Below, one piece after another: positions 1 through 11,444 of a stretch of DNA of 64,000 bases. Below the pieces are notes generated by a model. The model searched no databases and was not told the DNA's origin. It was given only the letters and a program-made list of their open reading frames with translations. The DNA comes from Mytilisepta virgata (Eukaryota; Mollusca; Bivalvia; Mytilida; Mytilidae). Position numbers and translations under genes: made by a program. The stretch lies in NCBI GenBank assembly GCA_028015205.1, contig CM051516.1:57912230-57976229 (forward strand). The letters run 5' to 3'. The first letter of the stretch is position 1; each line of letters begins with the position of its first letter.

Positions 1-513
1 TTTGTTTTTTTTTTAAAAATGACGTATAATGTGACTGGCCGTACTACATCATAATCTGTTAGGTGTTGAATATTTTTTGTTTCTTGGATAAAGTGTGGTG
101 AATCCTAAATATCGTCGATAAAATATAATGGTTTTTTACAACAATGTCGACAATTATTTCTCATTATTTTATTGAGTCGAAGTTTTGTTTAATACCTTGA
201 TCTGTGATGTATCTGTTTGTTGTTTTAAGGGGTATCAAACAGTTTCGTCACAGGATAGGATACGTACAATTGTTTGTGACGTATATGTTACAACAGGATT
301 AGTGTATTTAGAGTCAAAGATTTGTATTCTGTAATGTTTAAGGGTTGTTAAGCAGTTTCTTTACAGGAACAGTTACATACAATTGTTGATTTGTGATATA
401 CTAAAAAAGACACAAATCGGTTTACATGTATCACATTTATTGGTAATAAACAAATAAATACACATTTCAGTAACATTTGTCATAATTTACACAATTAATA
501 TTGAGTCAAAAAA

Positions 514-963
514 TCACCATTCTGTAAAATTGTCCGGGTTGCATTCTGGACAGGATAGGAAACCCAACTGATTCATGTGATCTGAATTGTAGGGGCACGG
601 TACAACGGAACTAAGTTCTGGAACAAAGTCACCGATAATGCTTGCAACATCTTTTAATTTGGTATATTCCTCTGGTCTTAAAGTTATTCCTTTCTTGGTT
701 GGTACGACTTCTGCTTCGTTAGGTGGTAACCAGTATTGTCTTAAATCTACGCAAACGCTGTTAGGTTGTACAGAGGCATAGACATTACGTCCCAAATGAC
801 TTTTATAATCTCTCTTTTCCTCTAGGGCCTGATCTAAAAACTCCAAGCTGTCTACCAACATCTTCCATCTATGGAGGGGAGACTTATTCCCTTTTTTGTT
901 GGCATCTTTCCCTGGATTTTGTCGTCGTACTGTCTGATATCGATTCTCATTACACCGTTCCAT
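514..963 (-). CDS. PC4 (p15)-like single-stranded-DNA-binding / transcription coactivator protein
   Basis: An intronless 149-aa ORF. Residues about 57-105 match the PC4 C-terminal domain: a beta segment, then VCVDLRQYW (aromatic at the family's 'DIReyy' position), then PTKKGITLRPEEYTKL, the conserved 'P.KKGI.L....w..L' segment that binds ssDNA. The C-terminal tail adds Cys123, Cys138 and Cys141 (CPEC), a possible small metal site not usual in cellular PC4. Residues 1-30 are basic. A TATA/CCAAT promoter lies upstream and AATAAA (minus strand, 441-436) lies 73 nt past the stop. A homologous C-terminal remnant occurs inside the Polinton-like element at 45.7-51.3 kb, so this is probably an element gene rather than host PC4. 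In such an element it would act on transcription or DNA replication (inference). Confidence 0.72.
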   Translation of the reverse strand: MERCNENRYQTVRRQNPGKDANKKGNKSPLHRWKMLVDSLEFLDQALEEKRDYKSHLGRNVYASVQPNSVCVDLRQYWLPPNEAEVVPTKKGITLRPEEYTKLKDVASIIGDFVPELSSVVPCPYNSDHMNQLGFLSCPECNPDNFTEW

Positions 964-1065
964 TCTACTGCTTTGATGTATCTGTTGTTTCCAAGTTCTA
1001 AATTACAACTTGGTGTTGCCATCTCGATTGAGTTTTATGTAATGAGTTGTATTTGGGTGTGCCTC

Positions 1066-1103
1066 TCTTTATATACGATCGAAAACCAATCTTTTCATTG
1101 GTC
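1066..1103 (-). promoter_or_regulatory. TATA box and CCAAT boxes of the PC4-like gene
   Basis: Read on the minus strand there is TATATAAA at 1075-1068, with CCAAT at 1101-1097 and an opposite-strand CCAAT at 1086-1090. The TATA box is about 105 nt upstream of the ATG at 963. Confidence 0.5.
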
Positions 1104-1920
1104 GAAAATGAGAAAGATACATGCATCGGTTAATTATTAGCGTCCTTCTGCATGTTTTTTATTGGTTGAAAAATGTCGCAATCCAGTGCATTATAATCCG
1201 ATTAATTTGTCAGTTATGTAAGGTTCAAATGTATATACTGCATTTCCATCGGTCGAAATTTGACGCAATTCACTGCATATGCGTCGTCATAATCAGGATT
1301 AACAAATCTTGCCTCCTAAAAAGGATCTGTGTACAAGGGATTAACGACCATATTAGGTTATGATTTTGCGTCTTCTTGTTGTGACGTGATGCATTGCAAA
1401 CGTCATAATCGGGTTACATGTCCCTTGTTGCAACATTCTTTTATAGTTTTTACCTAGTTTTTTACTTGTAGAAATGAATATACCACTTTTGATAAAGAAG
1501 TGTCTTCTTTGTTTCACTGGTTAAATCATCTCAGTCTTTCAATTAAATTTTATTACCCACTTAAAAACCAGTAAATTATTTAGAAATAGGTTTGAGTATG
1601 GTAAAGGTCTCCTATTTCGGAGGATTTAACATTTTTCTCTAACTTGATCATCGATTTGTTTCCGTTTGTTGTTCGAAGGGATTATGACATGTTTTTAACA
1701 TATACATTGTGACAAATACCTTCAAAGTTTGGCTTTGGTTATATATCTTGTGCTATGTTAAACTTTCTGTGATGGGGATTATTTATTTTAATAGTGCATT
1801 AGGTAACCCCTATCTATAAATAGACTTTCCGACAACGTAATACCGGTCGCCATCTTGGGCCTTCGGGCCTTGCGTTTTTGGGGGTGCATAAAAAACCTCA
1901 CTCCCTACTACTTATATATC

Positions 1921-2083
1921 AAATAGTTCCTGACACTTCGGGTCAAATGTCAGTATATGGACCGGTGGGTCTCCCTCCAAAAATTATATGGACCCCAGCT
2001 TCGCTTCGGTCCATATAATTTTTTGGTCCTGCGACCAACCGGTTCATATACTGCCATATGATCTTCAGTGTCATGAACTATTT
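1921..2083. repeat. Fold-back MITE, copy 1
   Basis: A 163-bp imperfect palindrome. It opens AAATAGTTCCTGACAC and closes GTGTCATGAACTATTT, with inner arms such as TATGGACCGG against CCGGTTCATA and AATTATATGGACC against GGTCCATATAATT. A second copy lies at 2361-2522. Confidence 0.7.
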
Positions 2084-2360
2084 GTTAATGAGGGTTAGAA
2101 TACAGTAGTTTACATTCAGATCAAAAGTATATACAAATGAAAGGTCTATTTGTTCCAAGAACAAATAGGAAAGTCTTTCCTGGTATGTCTTTTGATTCTC
2201 TATTAAAATAACTATATGTAATACTTTTAAATTTTTACTACTCTATTTATCTATGTTATCTAAGCCGGTCCATATAATGTTATATGGACCGCCTCGTTTT
2301 GGCGAGATCGATTAAATTCGAATAAATTCGATTAAATCCAAGAAAAGTATAATATATATC
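2084..2360. repeat. Direct repeat between the two fold-back copies
   Basis: The roughly 130 bp after each MITE copy (2084-2215 and 2523-2655) are nearly identical, so MITE plus flank was duplicated together with a period of about 440 bp. The rest (2216-2360) contains another fragment of the same GGTCCATATAA palindrome near 2270-2300. Confidence 0.6.
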
Positions 2361-2522
2361 AAATAGTTCCCGACACTTCGGGTCAAATGTCAGTATATAG
2401 ACCGGTTGGTCGCCCTCCAAAAATTATATGGACCTCAGCTTTGCTTCGGTCCATATAATTTTTTGTCCTGCGACCAACCGGTTCATATACTGCCATATGA
2501 TCTTCAGTGTCATGAACTATTT
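2361..2522. repeat. Fold-back MITE, copy 2
   Basis: Nearly identical to 1921-2083 over the whole palindrome, with only scattered substitutions. Confidence 0.7.
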
Positions 2523-2629
2523 GTTAATGAGGGTTAAAATACAGTAGTTTACATTCAGATCAAAAGTATATACAAATGAAAGGTCTATTTGTTCCAAGAA
2601 CAAATAGGAAAGTCTTTCCCGGTATGTCT

Positions 2630-3200
2630 TTTGATTCTCTATTAAAATAACTATGGTTGCTAAGAACTTTTTCATCTTGTAAAATGTTGTTATAGTTCTT
2701 AAAATGACCTTCAGATATGGCCTTGACCTGAGTAACAAATTGCAGGTTTTTTGATTCTCTATTAAAATAACTGTGGTTGCTAAAGACTTTTTCATTATAT
2801 AAGCCGGGTTGATATGGTATTTTGAAATGACCTTGATATATGTGATGAACCCTGTTAACAAATTGAAGCTCTTTTTATTTTCTTTAGAAATAACTATGGT
2901 TGCTAAGGACTTTTACGTCATATAAAGTGGGTTGCTATGGTCTTTTGAAGTGACCTTGAGATGTGTCCTTGACCTTGGTGACAAATTGTTGATCTTTTTA
3001 CTCCCTATTGAAATACCTATGGTTGCTAAGGACTTTAAGTAGGTTGCTACGGTCTTTTGAAATGACATTGAATTTGATACCATATTGTAGCTATTTTTAT
3101 CCTCTATTGAAATAACTATGGTCGCTAGGGACTTTTTCATTAAATAAGAAGGGTTGCTATGTGGTCATATATGACCCTGACCTTTGACTTTTAACCCAAA
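2630..3200. repeat. Degenerate minisatellite, unit about 120 bp
   Basis: About five head-to-tail degenerate units share the order CTCTATTAAAATAACTATGG, TTGCTAAGGACTTTTTCAT, GGGTTGCTATGG, TTTTGAAATGACCTTGA, TGACAAATTG. Units begin near 2630, 2750, 2870, 2990 and 3100, and a truncated one starts near 2190. The small minus-strand ORFs here only reflect the repeat. Confidence 0.65.
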
Positions 3201-4040
3201 TTGTGTATTTTGTATTGCTGGTCTGTTTTGCTATTGAAAGTATCATTCTATCTAGCATACATTTCGAGATAAATGCAAAAAAACCTTTAAAAGGTCCATT
3301 TTTTACAGTTTTTGGGCCATAGTCCCATAAAGGTTGGTCCAATGTATTTGGACATTATTTAAAAATTATAGTATTCATCAAGACACACATTTTCTCCATT
3401 TATTGTCTGCTGCTATTTGTTACGGTTTTCGAGTTAGAGTGATAACAAAGTACAAGGTCATTAATGCTGTATTTGGTCCCATGACCTACGGTGAAGGTCC
3501 CATCCTTGTACGACTTACGGTTTACGGGAAAATATTTGGGCGGACAGTGTTTTTACGTAAGGGGAAATAACCCATATATCGACTATTTGGATCGCTTCGA
3601 CTTAAATGTAACGAATTATCCTGAGGATAAGCCTAACAATGTCCACCATTCAGATATCTTGTATGTCTTACGGTTTTAAGTTTAACCCATAACAAGGTTT
3701 TTTGTAAAGGGGGAGATAACTCTGTAATGAAAAAAGTTATCGGTCGTGGCCCTCATTTCAAAATAACTTATCACTAACCGGTTTATTATATAAAGTATCA
3801 AAATGATATGTCGCGAACTGTACGCGAGAGATCATTTTGACCAATGGCGGAAAAAAAAGAATAATAATAAAAAACAGAAGAAATACAGAAAGGTCTTTCC
3901 TTCGGAAACGGGAAAGACCTTAATTATATTCCACTGGATAGCACTCACAAAGGGAATAAACAGCTAGTATACAAGTAGAAAAATTGTCAGTATGATTTAA
4001 AAATTCATTTGCAAAACAATACGCACACAAAATTGAATAA
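3201..4040. other. Intergenic DNA, no gene seen
   Basis: AT-rich sequence between the minisatellite and the C1q gene 1 tail. It holds only short ORFs without recognisable domains and a small hairpin near 3892-3920 (GGTCTTTCC against GGAAAGACC). Confidence 0.5.
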
Positions 4041-4047
4041 AATGCAT

Positions 4048-4053
4048 TTATTT
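4048..4053 (-). terminator. Polyadenylation signal of C1q gene 1
   Basis: TTTATT on plus, AATAAA on minus, about 106 nt past the stop at 4159. The gene 2 tail has the same motif at 18645-18650. Confidence 0.45.
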
Positions 4054-4158
4054 TTAGTATTTACAATATTTGCTAAACCAAAAATTTATTCCCACCAAGT
4101 TTAATATACATTTGCTTGCAAATTGTTAATCAATAATCGATATTCGTTACTTGATATT

Positions 4159-6017
4159 TCAATATATACGGAATCCAGAAAATGTCGTCGTGGGGGTGTT
4201 GCTGGAAAAATATCCAGATCCTCCATTTCTCTGTACCCATACCTTATCTCCTTTCTGAAGACGAGCAAGAGCCATGTTTGTTCCAGTTTGAAGTAATTTT
4301 GCTGAAGAGGGCATATTTGAAATTGTTCTAACCATAGACTTTCCGTTTAATACCATAACAAGATATAGATCGTTAGTATCGTAGGACACAACAGCAATAT
4401 AGAAGACAAATGTGCCATCAGTTGGAGAAGTGAATATTCCAGTAGAAGTACTATAACCTCCTCCAATATAAAATATTACTTTGTCAAATACGAGTGTAGA
4501 TCCAGACCAAGAACTGCTTGATGAAGTTACTCCTACAGTAAAACCGACTTTTTCCTTAGAGTGTAGTAATTCCAAAGAGGTTACTGTCAGAGAGAGCTTA
4601 TCCTGGTCTTGAACCCATTGCTGAATATTCCGTTGTAAAGAATTTATTGTGTTGTTGATGTCATCTGAAATAAAACAATTTAGAATTTTAAAATTATAAT
4701 TATACCAACTTTACTGACCGAGAATCTTTTTTGAAATTACACAATCTCAATTGCAATTTCTACACACTTTTTTGAAATTCGAATGAAAAATCTGGTTACC
4801 TGCGACATTTAGATAAAAAGAATACAATTTTCATGGCTTCATGACAGAAAAAACATCCATGGCGAGATCGGGTATTCATCCAGTGCATTCTGTTATCTTT
4901 ATAGTATGTCTTCATGTTCAAACTTATATATATATATATATAATAAAAATGATGTTTAGATAAAGATAAATTTGAATTATGAATTAGATAAAGACAATCA
5001 ATTAAGAGTAGTTAGTTTGTTCTAAGTGTCACTGCAAAGATTTTGTAATCACGCTAGATTACTGAAAGTAAATATCTTCAAATTAAAACTCTTATTCCTA
5101 CACTGTAATATCCAAATTCATTTTTTATATCAATTATAGAAGAAAATTCTTCAGAATATTCAGGTATCGATCGATAAAATTTGAAAATCCCTGTCTCTTC
5201 AGTAACTATAGAATTTTTCATTACATAGAAAAACTACAGCGATTCCACTAAATCTAACATAAAAATTACCTGCTATTAGCTTAGTGACATTCGCACGAAA
5301 TATTTTCATATCTAATAAAGACGACTGAAGTTCCAGTTGTCTGCCATTTGCCTCGGTAAGACTATCTGTTAATCTGTCATATGTTCTGTTCACAAAGTCA
5401 AACACTGATCGATTATACTCTTCTAGTCGTTCTGGGATACTTTTGTCCAGTTCATGTGTGTGATCATTGAGATTGAGTAGGGTTACTGAAAGATAACGAA
5501 CTTCAATTTTGATGTCACCAAGTATACCAGAAATATTGCGCTCAAAATTTTCTCTCTCTTCTTTGAAATTGCGCTCAAACTGATTTTGTTCGTTTTTTAT
5601 TTGCAATATTTCAGACGTAATATTATCGACATTTATGTTCACAAAATCCAACTGTTGCTTTATAGTTGTATTCACAACATCCAGTTGTTTCTTTAGGTTA
5701 AGATTTTCACCATTCAAGCGTTGGTTTTCGCGTTTGAGCTCGTCCGATTCTCTTTTCATGCTGTCAACCATATCCTGCATGGAAACCATATCCTCTTTTA
5801 AAGTCACAACATCTTGCATCAATAAATGTACATTTTTTACCATGGACATACGTATAATTGTTTCTTGATTCAGAAGTTGTCTGAGAACATCAGAATCTTT
5901 ACCGGTAGGTATGTTTAGAAGAAAATCCGTCAAATTCTGGTTTTCAGTATCAATTAGTGAAAATCCTTGTGTAACATACAGAAAAGCAACTACTCCAAAC
6001 ATCAATGGATACATCAT
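4159..6017 (-). CDS. C1q gene 1: secreted coiled-coil C1q-domain protein (two exons)
   Basis: Exon 1 is 6017-5270 and exon 2 is 4664-4159, with donor GCAG|GTAATT and acceptor TTTCAG|ATGAC. The join restores one frame of 417 aa. Residues 1-20 are a signal peptide, about 60-125 a charged heptad coiled coil, and about 285-417 a C1q (TNF-like jelly-roll) domain with the motifs TGIFTSPTDGTFVFY and a C-terminal FSGFRIY. Seven N-glycosylation sequons lie in the stalk (NLT, NTT, NIT, NIS, NRS, NRT, NVT). There is no collagen region, as is usual in bivalve C1qDC proteins, which act as secreted lectin-like pattern-recognition or haemolymph proteins (family knowledge). The start is MM, immediately behind a TATA/CCAAT promoter. 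The intron is about 605 bp. Ligand is unknown. Confidence 0.9.
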
Positions 6018-6061
6018 GGTAAAAAGATAGCAAACACTGCGTCACAATTTTTGTAGCTATC

Positions 6062-6095
6062 TTATATATACCATGTTCAATTGACAATCTATTGG
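6062..6095 (-). promoter_or_regulatory. C1q gene 1 core promoter
   Basis: On minus: GTATATATAAG at 6071-6061 (TATA) about 45 nt before the ATG, and CCAAT at 6095-6091. The block from about 6018 to 6130 is nearly identical upstream of genes 2 and 3 and partly kept at gene 4. Confidence 0.65.
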
Positions 6096-6130
6096 TTACT
6101 CAGAACACAGTTTAGCAAAACGATCACGCC

Positions 6131-9114
6131 CTCTCTGGTATATTTTATTGTTATCGAAATAGATGCAATTTAAATAAATCAGTTTCAACAACTAAAAGAA
6201 TTTAAGAATAATCCGTGTGACATGCATATTCGGTTACAGGGTATAGCTAATATATTTTATCATGGATGAAATGAACAGTTTCACAACAAAGAAAGGAACT
6301 GGACATTGTTAGCATTAGTCTTAGTCTGAAAATACTACCATAGACTCCGCAATAGTAAATGAACTGTACTTCATCATAAGGCTCTACAAAAATGTATTAA
6401 ATGGTCCCCTTTATTTTAATTATCAGAGATATCAATCTTTTTAAGGGAAGGAGCGAAAGTTAAATACCTCATATTAAAATTGATGAAAAAGTACGAGCTT
6501 TCCACTTAAAAAGCAGGTATCCTTTGATAATGGACAAAGTTTCTAATTTGAAATTAACTTTAAAGAAGACCATTAAGATATATTACCTTAATCAGTCACT
6601 TGACTGTGATGACAGAATGATATTTAAGTATACGGATTTAAATCTATTTAGTATGTCTGGTTACCGAGAAACTGACTAGTATAAAATCACAATCCAAGTC
6701 ACTGCGCTGGGAAAATTATATCAAGGCCAGACTGCTACCATAGAAATATCCAACCAATTATTAATGTTAAAATGAAATGAAATAAAATGATCGTCAAGGA
6801 GACGACAATAAAAATAACTGTAGATGTTTAATTTGCTGTCATATTCCCAAATTCTCACAGGCCTATGAAAATAATATTCTAGATCATTACTACATTCAAC
6901 CAAAGACAAAAACTAAACCAGAATGTTTCAAGAATTCAGGCTTTATATACAATGTCTCTATCATGTTATGTAATAAAATTTTGGGTATGAAATTTTTTCT
7001 TAATGAAATCTGTAAAAAGTAAAGTCAATGTCGATGTAAACTGATTAATGCACATAAGAGTGGCAAACTTTTATAAATGTTTAGAAAATTTATGGCATCA
7101 ACATTTTTGTTGCAGTTAGTCGATTGATATACTAACAAAGACTTCGTTATTTCAAAATTTGATAAAGTGAAATGACTTGAATATATGTTTTATTAGTTTA
7201 TCTCTATATAATATACCTAAAGGACATCATCCACCAGAAAAAAATCACAATGGGAAATGACAAATAACTCTTCTGTCGCAGATTTTTGTATATCTGATAC
7301 CTTGTTAAACAGAAATATTGAGGAAAAAAAGCACAACGTTTACTACACGTATATAAGCATTTGCTAAAACTGTTCATTAGAATTAATCTGATAAAAAGGA
7401 CAAATATACCTGAGGAGCAAATAAGAAAAAACGTAATCCAATGGACAGACAAACTAGGGAAGACAAATGAACAACCACAAACACAACAAATAAACACAGA
7501 AAACTAAAACAAACTACTATAGAGTGAACCCAGGTGCTCCGGAAGGGTAAGCAGTTTCTGCTCCTTATACGGCACCCGAGTTTCGAATTTTGATTGCCAC
7601 AACGTCCTTTCAAAATACAAAGATGAGTTAAAATTACATGGTTTTGGAGGGCTTTTTTATGAAGTACGTCTTTCAACGTGTAACATTTCTTTTTGATATT
7701 TTAACTCATCTTAGTAAATTGAAGCTCCAAGTAAACAAAGAATCTTAACATAGAATTTATCAAATAAGTCAACAACGAAACAATTTAAAGGTGAAATGAT
7801 ATATATCTACTAACTTAGTCTTTTAATGAACAACAGTCATTTACAAACTATTCTCATTCCAGATGTTATTTCTTTGGTAAAAGGAAAAGCTATAACAACA
7901 ACTTACCAACAACTTAAACCAATGCTCCATAAAACTTAGATAATGGTTAATATTTTTCAACTCTGGATATTGTTATCCATGTCCTTTTGTTTCTGGACAT
8001 GCTTACTCTTTCGGAAACCTGTTATTTGTTATTTTACTGTTGTTTAGTATTTTTTAATTCACTTTATGACTATTCCTTGTTCTTTCGGTGTGCTGGAACT
8101 CGGTCTTACACCTTACCATTTATTCCTTCTGTATTCTGTTATCGGTATAAATTTAATACAGGCAAATTATATTTCAGATTTTATATTAACACATTATTAT
8201 TAGATAAAAGACCATTGGAAAATGTTATCTGGCGAGTATACGTATTTAAAATGTAAAAATAATAATAAAATAGATTTTGAGATGTAAATCTTTAAAATCG
8301 CTTGAAATCCATTAAGGACGACCAGCAACAAGCATATTCTCATCTTCACCCTTATTTATCCCAATTTAAAGTAAACAACAAAATGGATAACAGAAAAGGT
8401 CAATAATTACATACCAATCAATCAAAGCAACCCAACTGACAAAACGCCAGACAAAAAATAACATAAAGGAGTACAAAACACAAACATGAACACAACAGAG
8501 AGTCAGGATAGTCTGACTTGGTACAGACACTGAATAGTGGTGGTGTTAAACCGGTTTTATGGATACCCAAATCTCCCCTTATCTATCCTGACACTTTGGT
8601 GTATACAACACACTATAATAACCAATGCAGTATTATTACCAACGAGACGGCCGCTTGCTAGAACAGAAAAATAGAGTGGATGGTACATAATTTGTATTAA
8701 CGCATTTACAGTAAACGGTCATGACACAACAAAGTTGCATATAAACAATAAAATACAATATAAAGTGAATATAGGTTGTTATGAATACAATCTTTGCTAC
8801 CGATGTATTTTGAATTGAACAAATAGCAGTCTAAATTATCACGAAAAATTCTTATCAATTTTAAGGAGACCAGTTTCAGTACAGAAATTCTTAGTTAAAT
8901 ATTTACTTCGGTAATGATGATATGGTATTCAGTTTCTACTTAACATAACTCATGTTACCTCTTACATAGGACTACTTGACCGACGTTTAAGTTGACACGT
9001 ACTTTCGGAAATGTACGGAGTGTCTCCTTTAAGTAGATGGTATCTGTTGCACTTTTGTTATTTTGAAATTTGAATTTTTCCTAAGACATATTGGGCTATT
9101 TATTTCATTAATTT
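6131..9114. other. Upstream flank of C1q gene 1, paralogous to flanks of genes 2-4
   Basis: No gene seen. Blocks match 20.8-23.2 kb and 34.9-39.8 kb: the GGACATTGTTAGCATTAG block near 6300, the exon-free AT-rich block at 6600-7200, the TTTATCCCAATTTAAAG block at 8350-8700, and the TTCAGTTTCTACTT block near 8930. Positions 7440-7590 hold a dispersed repeat (minus orientation, containing CTGCTTACCCTTCCGG) that recurs at 16795, 25970 and 55640. Confidence 0.6.
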
Positions 9115-9485
9115 TTAAAGTGGAACTAAAACGCTTATAGAAAGTTATTTTCATTTTATAGTACTAAAAAACGTATAAAAACGCAAAAAACCCGATGAAA
9201 TTCGGTAACTTAGTTTTCGAGATATTAGCAAAATACTGGCCGATCGTCATTTGCACACCTGAACGATTTGTTAAAAAACTCAAATATTACTAGTCGCCGG
9301 AAGTGACGTACTGTGCGGTTCATATCTTGTACATAAAAAGGTACAGGTCATTTGCAAAGTGAAAGCAGATTCAGTTGATTGTTTATATGTTATTGGTGAC
9401 AACTATCGATTGACAGTGCTTCTTATATATTCACCGACACTTGTTTGATGAAACATTATACTTAATTTAAATCTACAATTCAACA

Positions 9486-9572
9486 ATGGGAAGGAATTGT
9501 GCAGTTGCGGGATGCAGCAACTCTGCAAAAACGGGACATACTCAACACGCTTTTCCAATTTATATTCAATAA
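9486..9572 (+). pseudogene. THAP zinc-finger start of a transposase (remnant)
   Basis: An ORF of 28 codons begins MGRNCAVAGCSN and ends near QHAFP. The Cys-x4-Cys pair followed by H-A-F-P is the N-terminal signature of the THAP C2CH DNA-binding finger, found in P, Kolobok and some other transposases. It stops at 9570-9572, well before a full THAP domain. No catalytic core is seen in the rest of the element, so the transposase is deleted or broken. Confidence 0.6.
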
Positions 9573-9825
9573 ATAAGTACATTACTTAAACGCATGTCCA
9601 TTGCATCTGTTGTACACTATGACTTATTATACATATAAAGTATATTAAATTTATAAAAAATAGTTGTGATATTATACAATGTATGCAAATCCACCAGAGA
9701 CTTAGCAATGTATATGAATATGTTTGACTTGGCATTACTATCACGAGTTTGAATACCTAGAGACTTCAGAAATAATATAAAGCGTCATAATTCTTTGTGC
9801 TAAACAGCTGATGTGCATTTGGTGC

Positions 9826-9951
9826 CATAATAGAATTATAAAAGTTTAATTGAATAAAGACTTAACCTATGTTAGCTCACTTTTATTACATAATAGAATT
9901 ATAAAAGTTTAACTGAATAAAGACTTAACCTATGTTAGCTCACTTTTATTA
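9826..9951. repeat. 63-bp tandem duplication
   Basis: Two copies (9826-9888 and 9889-9951) of a unit starting CATAATAGAATTATAAAAG, differing by one base. Confidence 0.8.
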
Positions 9952-10779
9952 CATTGTGTCTTGGATGGAGGGTTGTGATTTATATTTTGCCTAAATTTGT
10001 TCATATATGTATAAGAGGACTTTAACTTAATATTTTAATATATATAATTTTATATATTTCTACTTGTGTGAAAAATGGGCAACCAGCATGACCAGTATAC
10101 ATGGTATAGTGACGGTCTGCACCAAAATACTTTTGAAAAAATAATTCTAACATGTCTGATCTTATTTGTTTTTATATACCATGCATATGTCTTTATATAT
10201 ACATCAAATTTATGTGTATATATGCACATGTTTGAAAATGAATGCATTATTATAATGTCATTGTGAGAATAAGCCTACATTAAGCCTATGCAGCCTCTCC
10301 TGTTGAATCAAAATTTTTTATGCATAACTATATTGTACCTTTACATCATACATAGGGTATATTTAAGGGTATTTTTAGAGTTATTGTGTTTGATTTACAC
10401 CCCTTCTTTTCAAACCACCACAGTTACCAACATCCTGAACATAGGGCTATTTAAAAATATTATTAATGGAGTAAGTAGAAGGTACATGTAAGGCCGCTTA
10501 TATCAAATGCAGAGCCTTGACAGGCATGACTTTGAAAAGATGTAGCCAACAAGCTAACATAAGTTGTAGTACAATAAGAGGCTATTATAGCCAAATGTGT
10601 AGCTCCATAAAAAGTTATTCTGGTCCCATGTCCCTCTGAATTTTTTTCTCTTTCTATGAGCATAAAAGTTATACATTTGTAACCATAATAATTTCAAATA
10701 TTAAGAGTCTGTTGACTATGATAAAATAATACAATATAGAACAATACATGTACTTCCATGATATAACTACCTCTCTATT

Positions 10780-11008
10780 TAGGCCTAAAAAAAATATAGT
10801 TGTGTTTAGGGTAACCCGACCCTACCTAATTTTTAGTGCCTACCCTAAATTTTTTATAACCTTTCTTCAACAAGCACTGTTAAAGTCAAGGTGACTCCAG
10901 CATACAACCTAACTAAAAAAATTAATGTAAAAAAAAATTTCCCTACCTACCCTACCTAACTTTTTTCAGTGTGTTACCCTAAACACATGTATTTTTTTAT
11001 TTGGCCTT
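10780..11008. repeat. MITE with imperfect inverted repeats
   Basis: The left arm AGGCCTAAAAAAAATATAG then GTGTTTAGGGTAAC is mirrored on the right by GTTACCCTAAACAC then TTTTTTATTTGGCCTT. The inside holds inverted CCCTACCTA / TAGGTAGGG tracts. It is non-coding. Confidence 0.6.
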
Positions 11009-11444
11009 ATATAACATGTTCATGATCATAATCCTGATAATGCAGAAAATAATTTGGGTAAAAATGTAGATTTTTTTAAAGACATTCTATTTCATTAGCA
11101 ATGTAAAGCTAAACCAAAGTTTGAATGTCTAATTATTTATTAAAAGAATATGTATTTATTTATTCATTATTTATAAAAAAAATATATATATATGACACTT
11201 CCAATCGTGCAAGAAATTTTAATTTCCCCCTAAATAGTATTAAACACCTGTGAAAATTAAAACTAGTTCATGATATAAAATAAATTAGTAAACATGTGGA
11301 TGGATATTTATCATCTTTAATCCTGGTAATTAAAACAGTTAAAGTTTTAGCACCTATTAATTAACATCCTGTTATCTAGTAATAAAGATCAAACAAAAGT
11401 TTTAATCCCTCCAATCAGGTAAATAACAACCTGGCCATGCACCT

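Larger units (their letters stand above)
1..1912. mobile_element. Probable right end of a Polinton-like element (partial)
   Basis: The stretch ends in CTCCCTACTACT at 1901-1912, almost the same terminal string as the complete Polinton-like element at 45668-51258 (right end CCCCTACTACT). It carries an intact PC4-like gene whose truncated homologue lies beside the right terminus of that other element. bZIP-type motifs (TGACGT and its complement near 21, 270, 1280, 1380 and 1400) dot the non-coding part. The left end is outside the window, so inverted repeats cannot be tested. The right boundary and element type are inferred from the shared terminus and gene content. Confidence 0.42.

Noticed and set aside
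7204..7676. Overlapping 97-aa minus-strand ORFs
   Set aside because: Low-complexity hydrophobic translation of a dispersed repeat; not conserved in the paralogous flanks.
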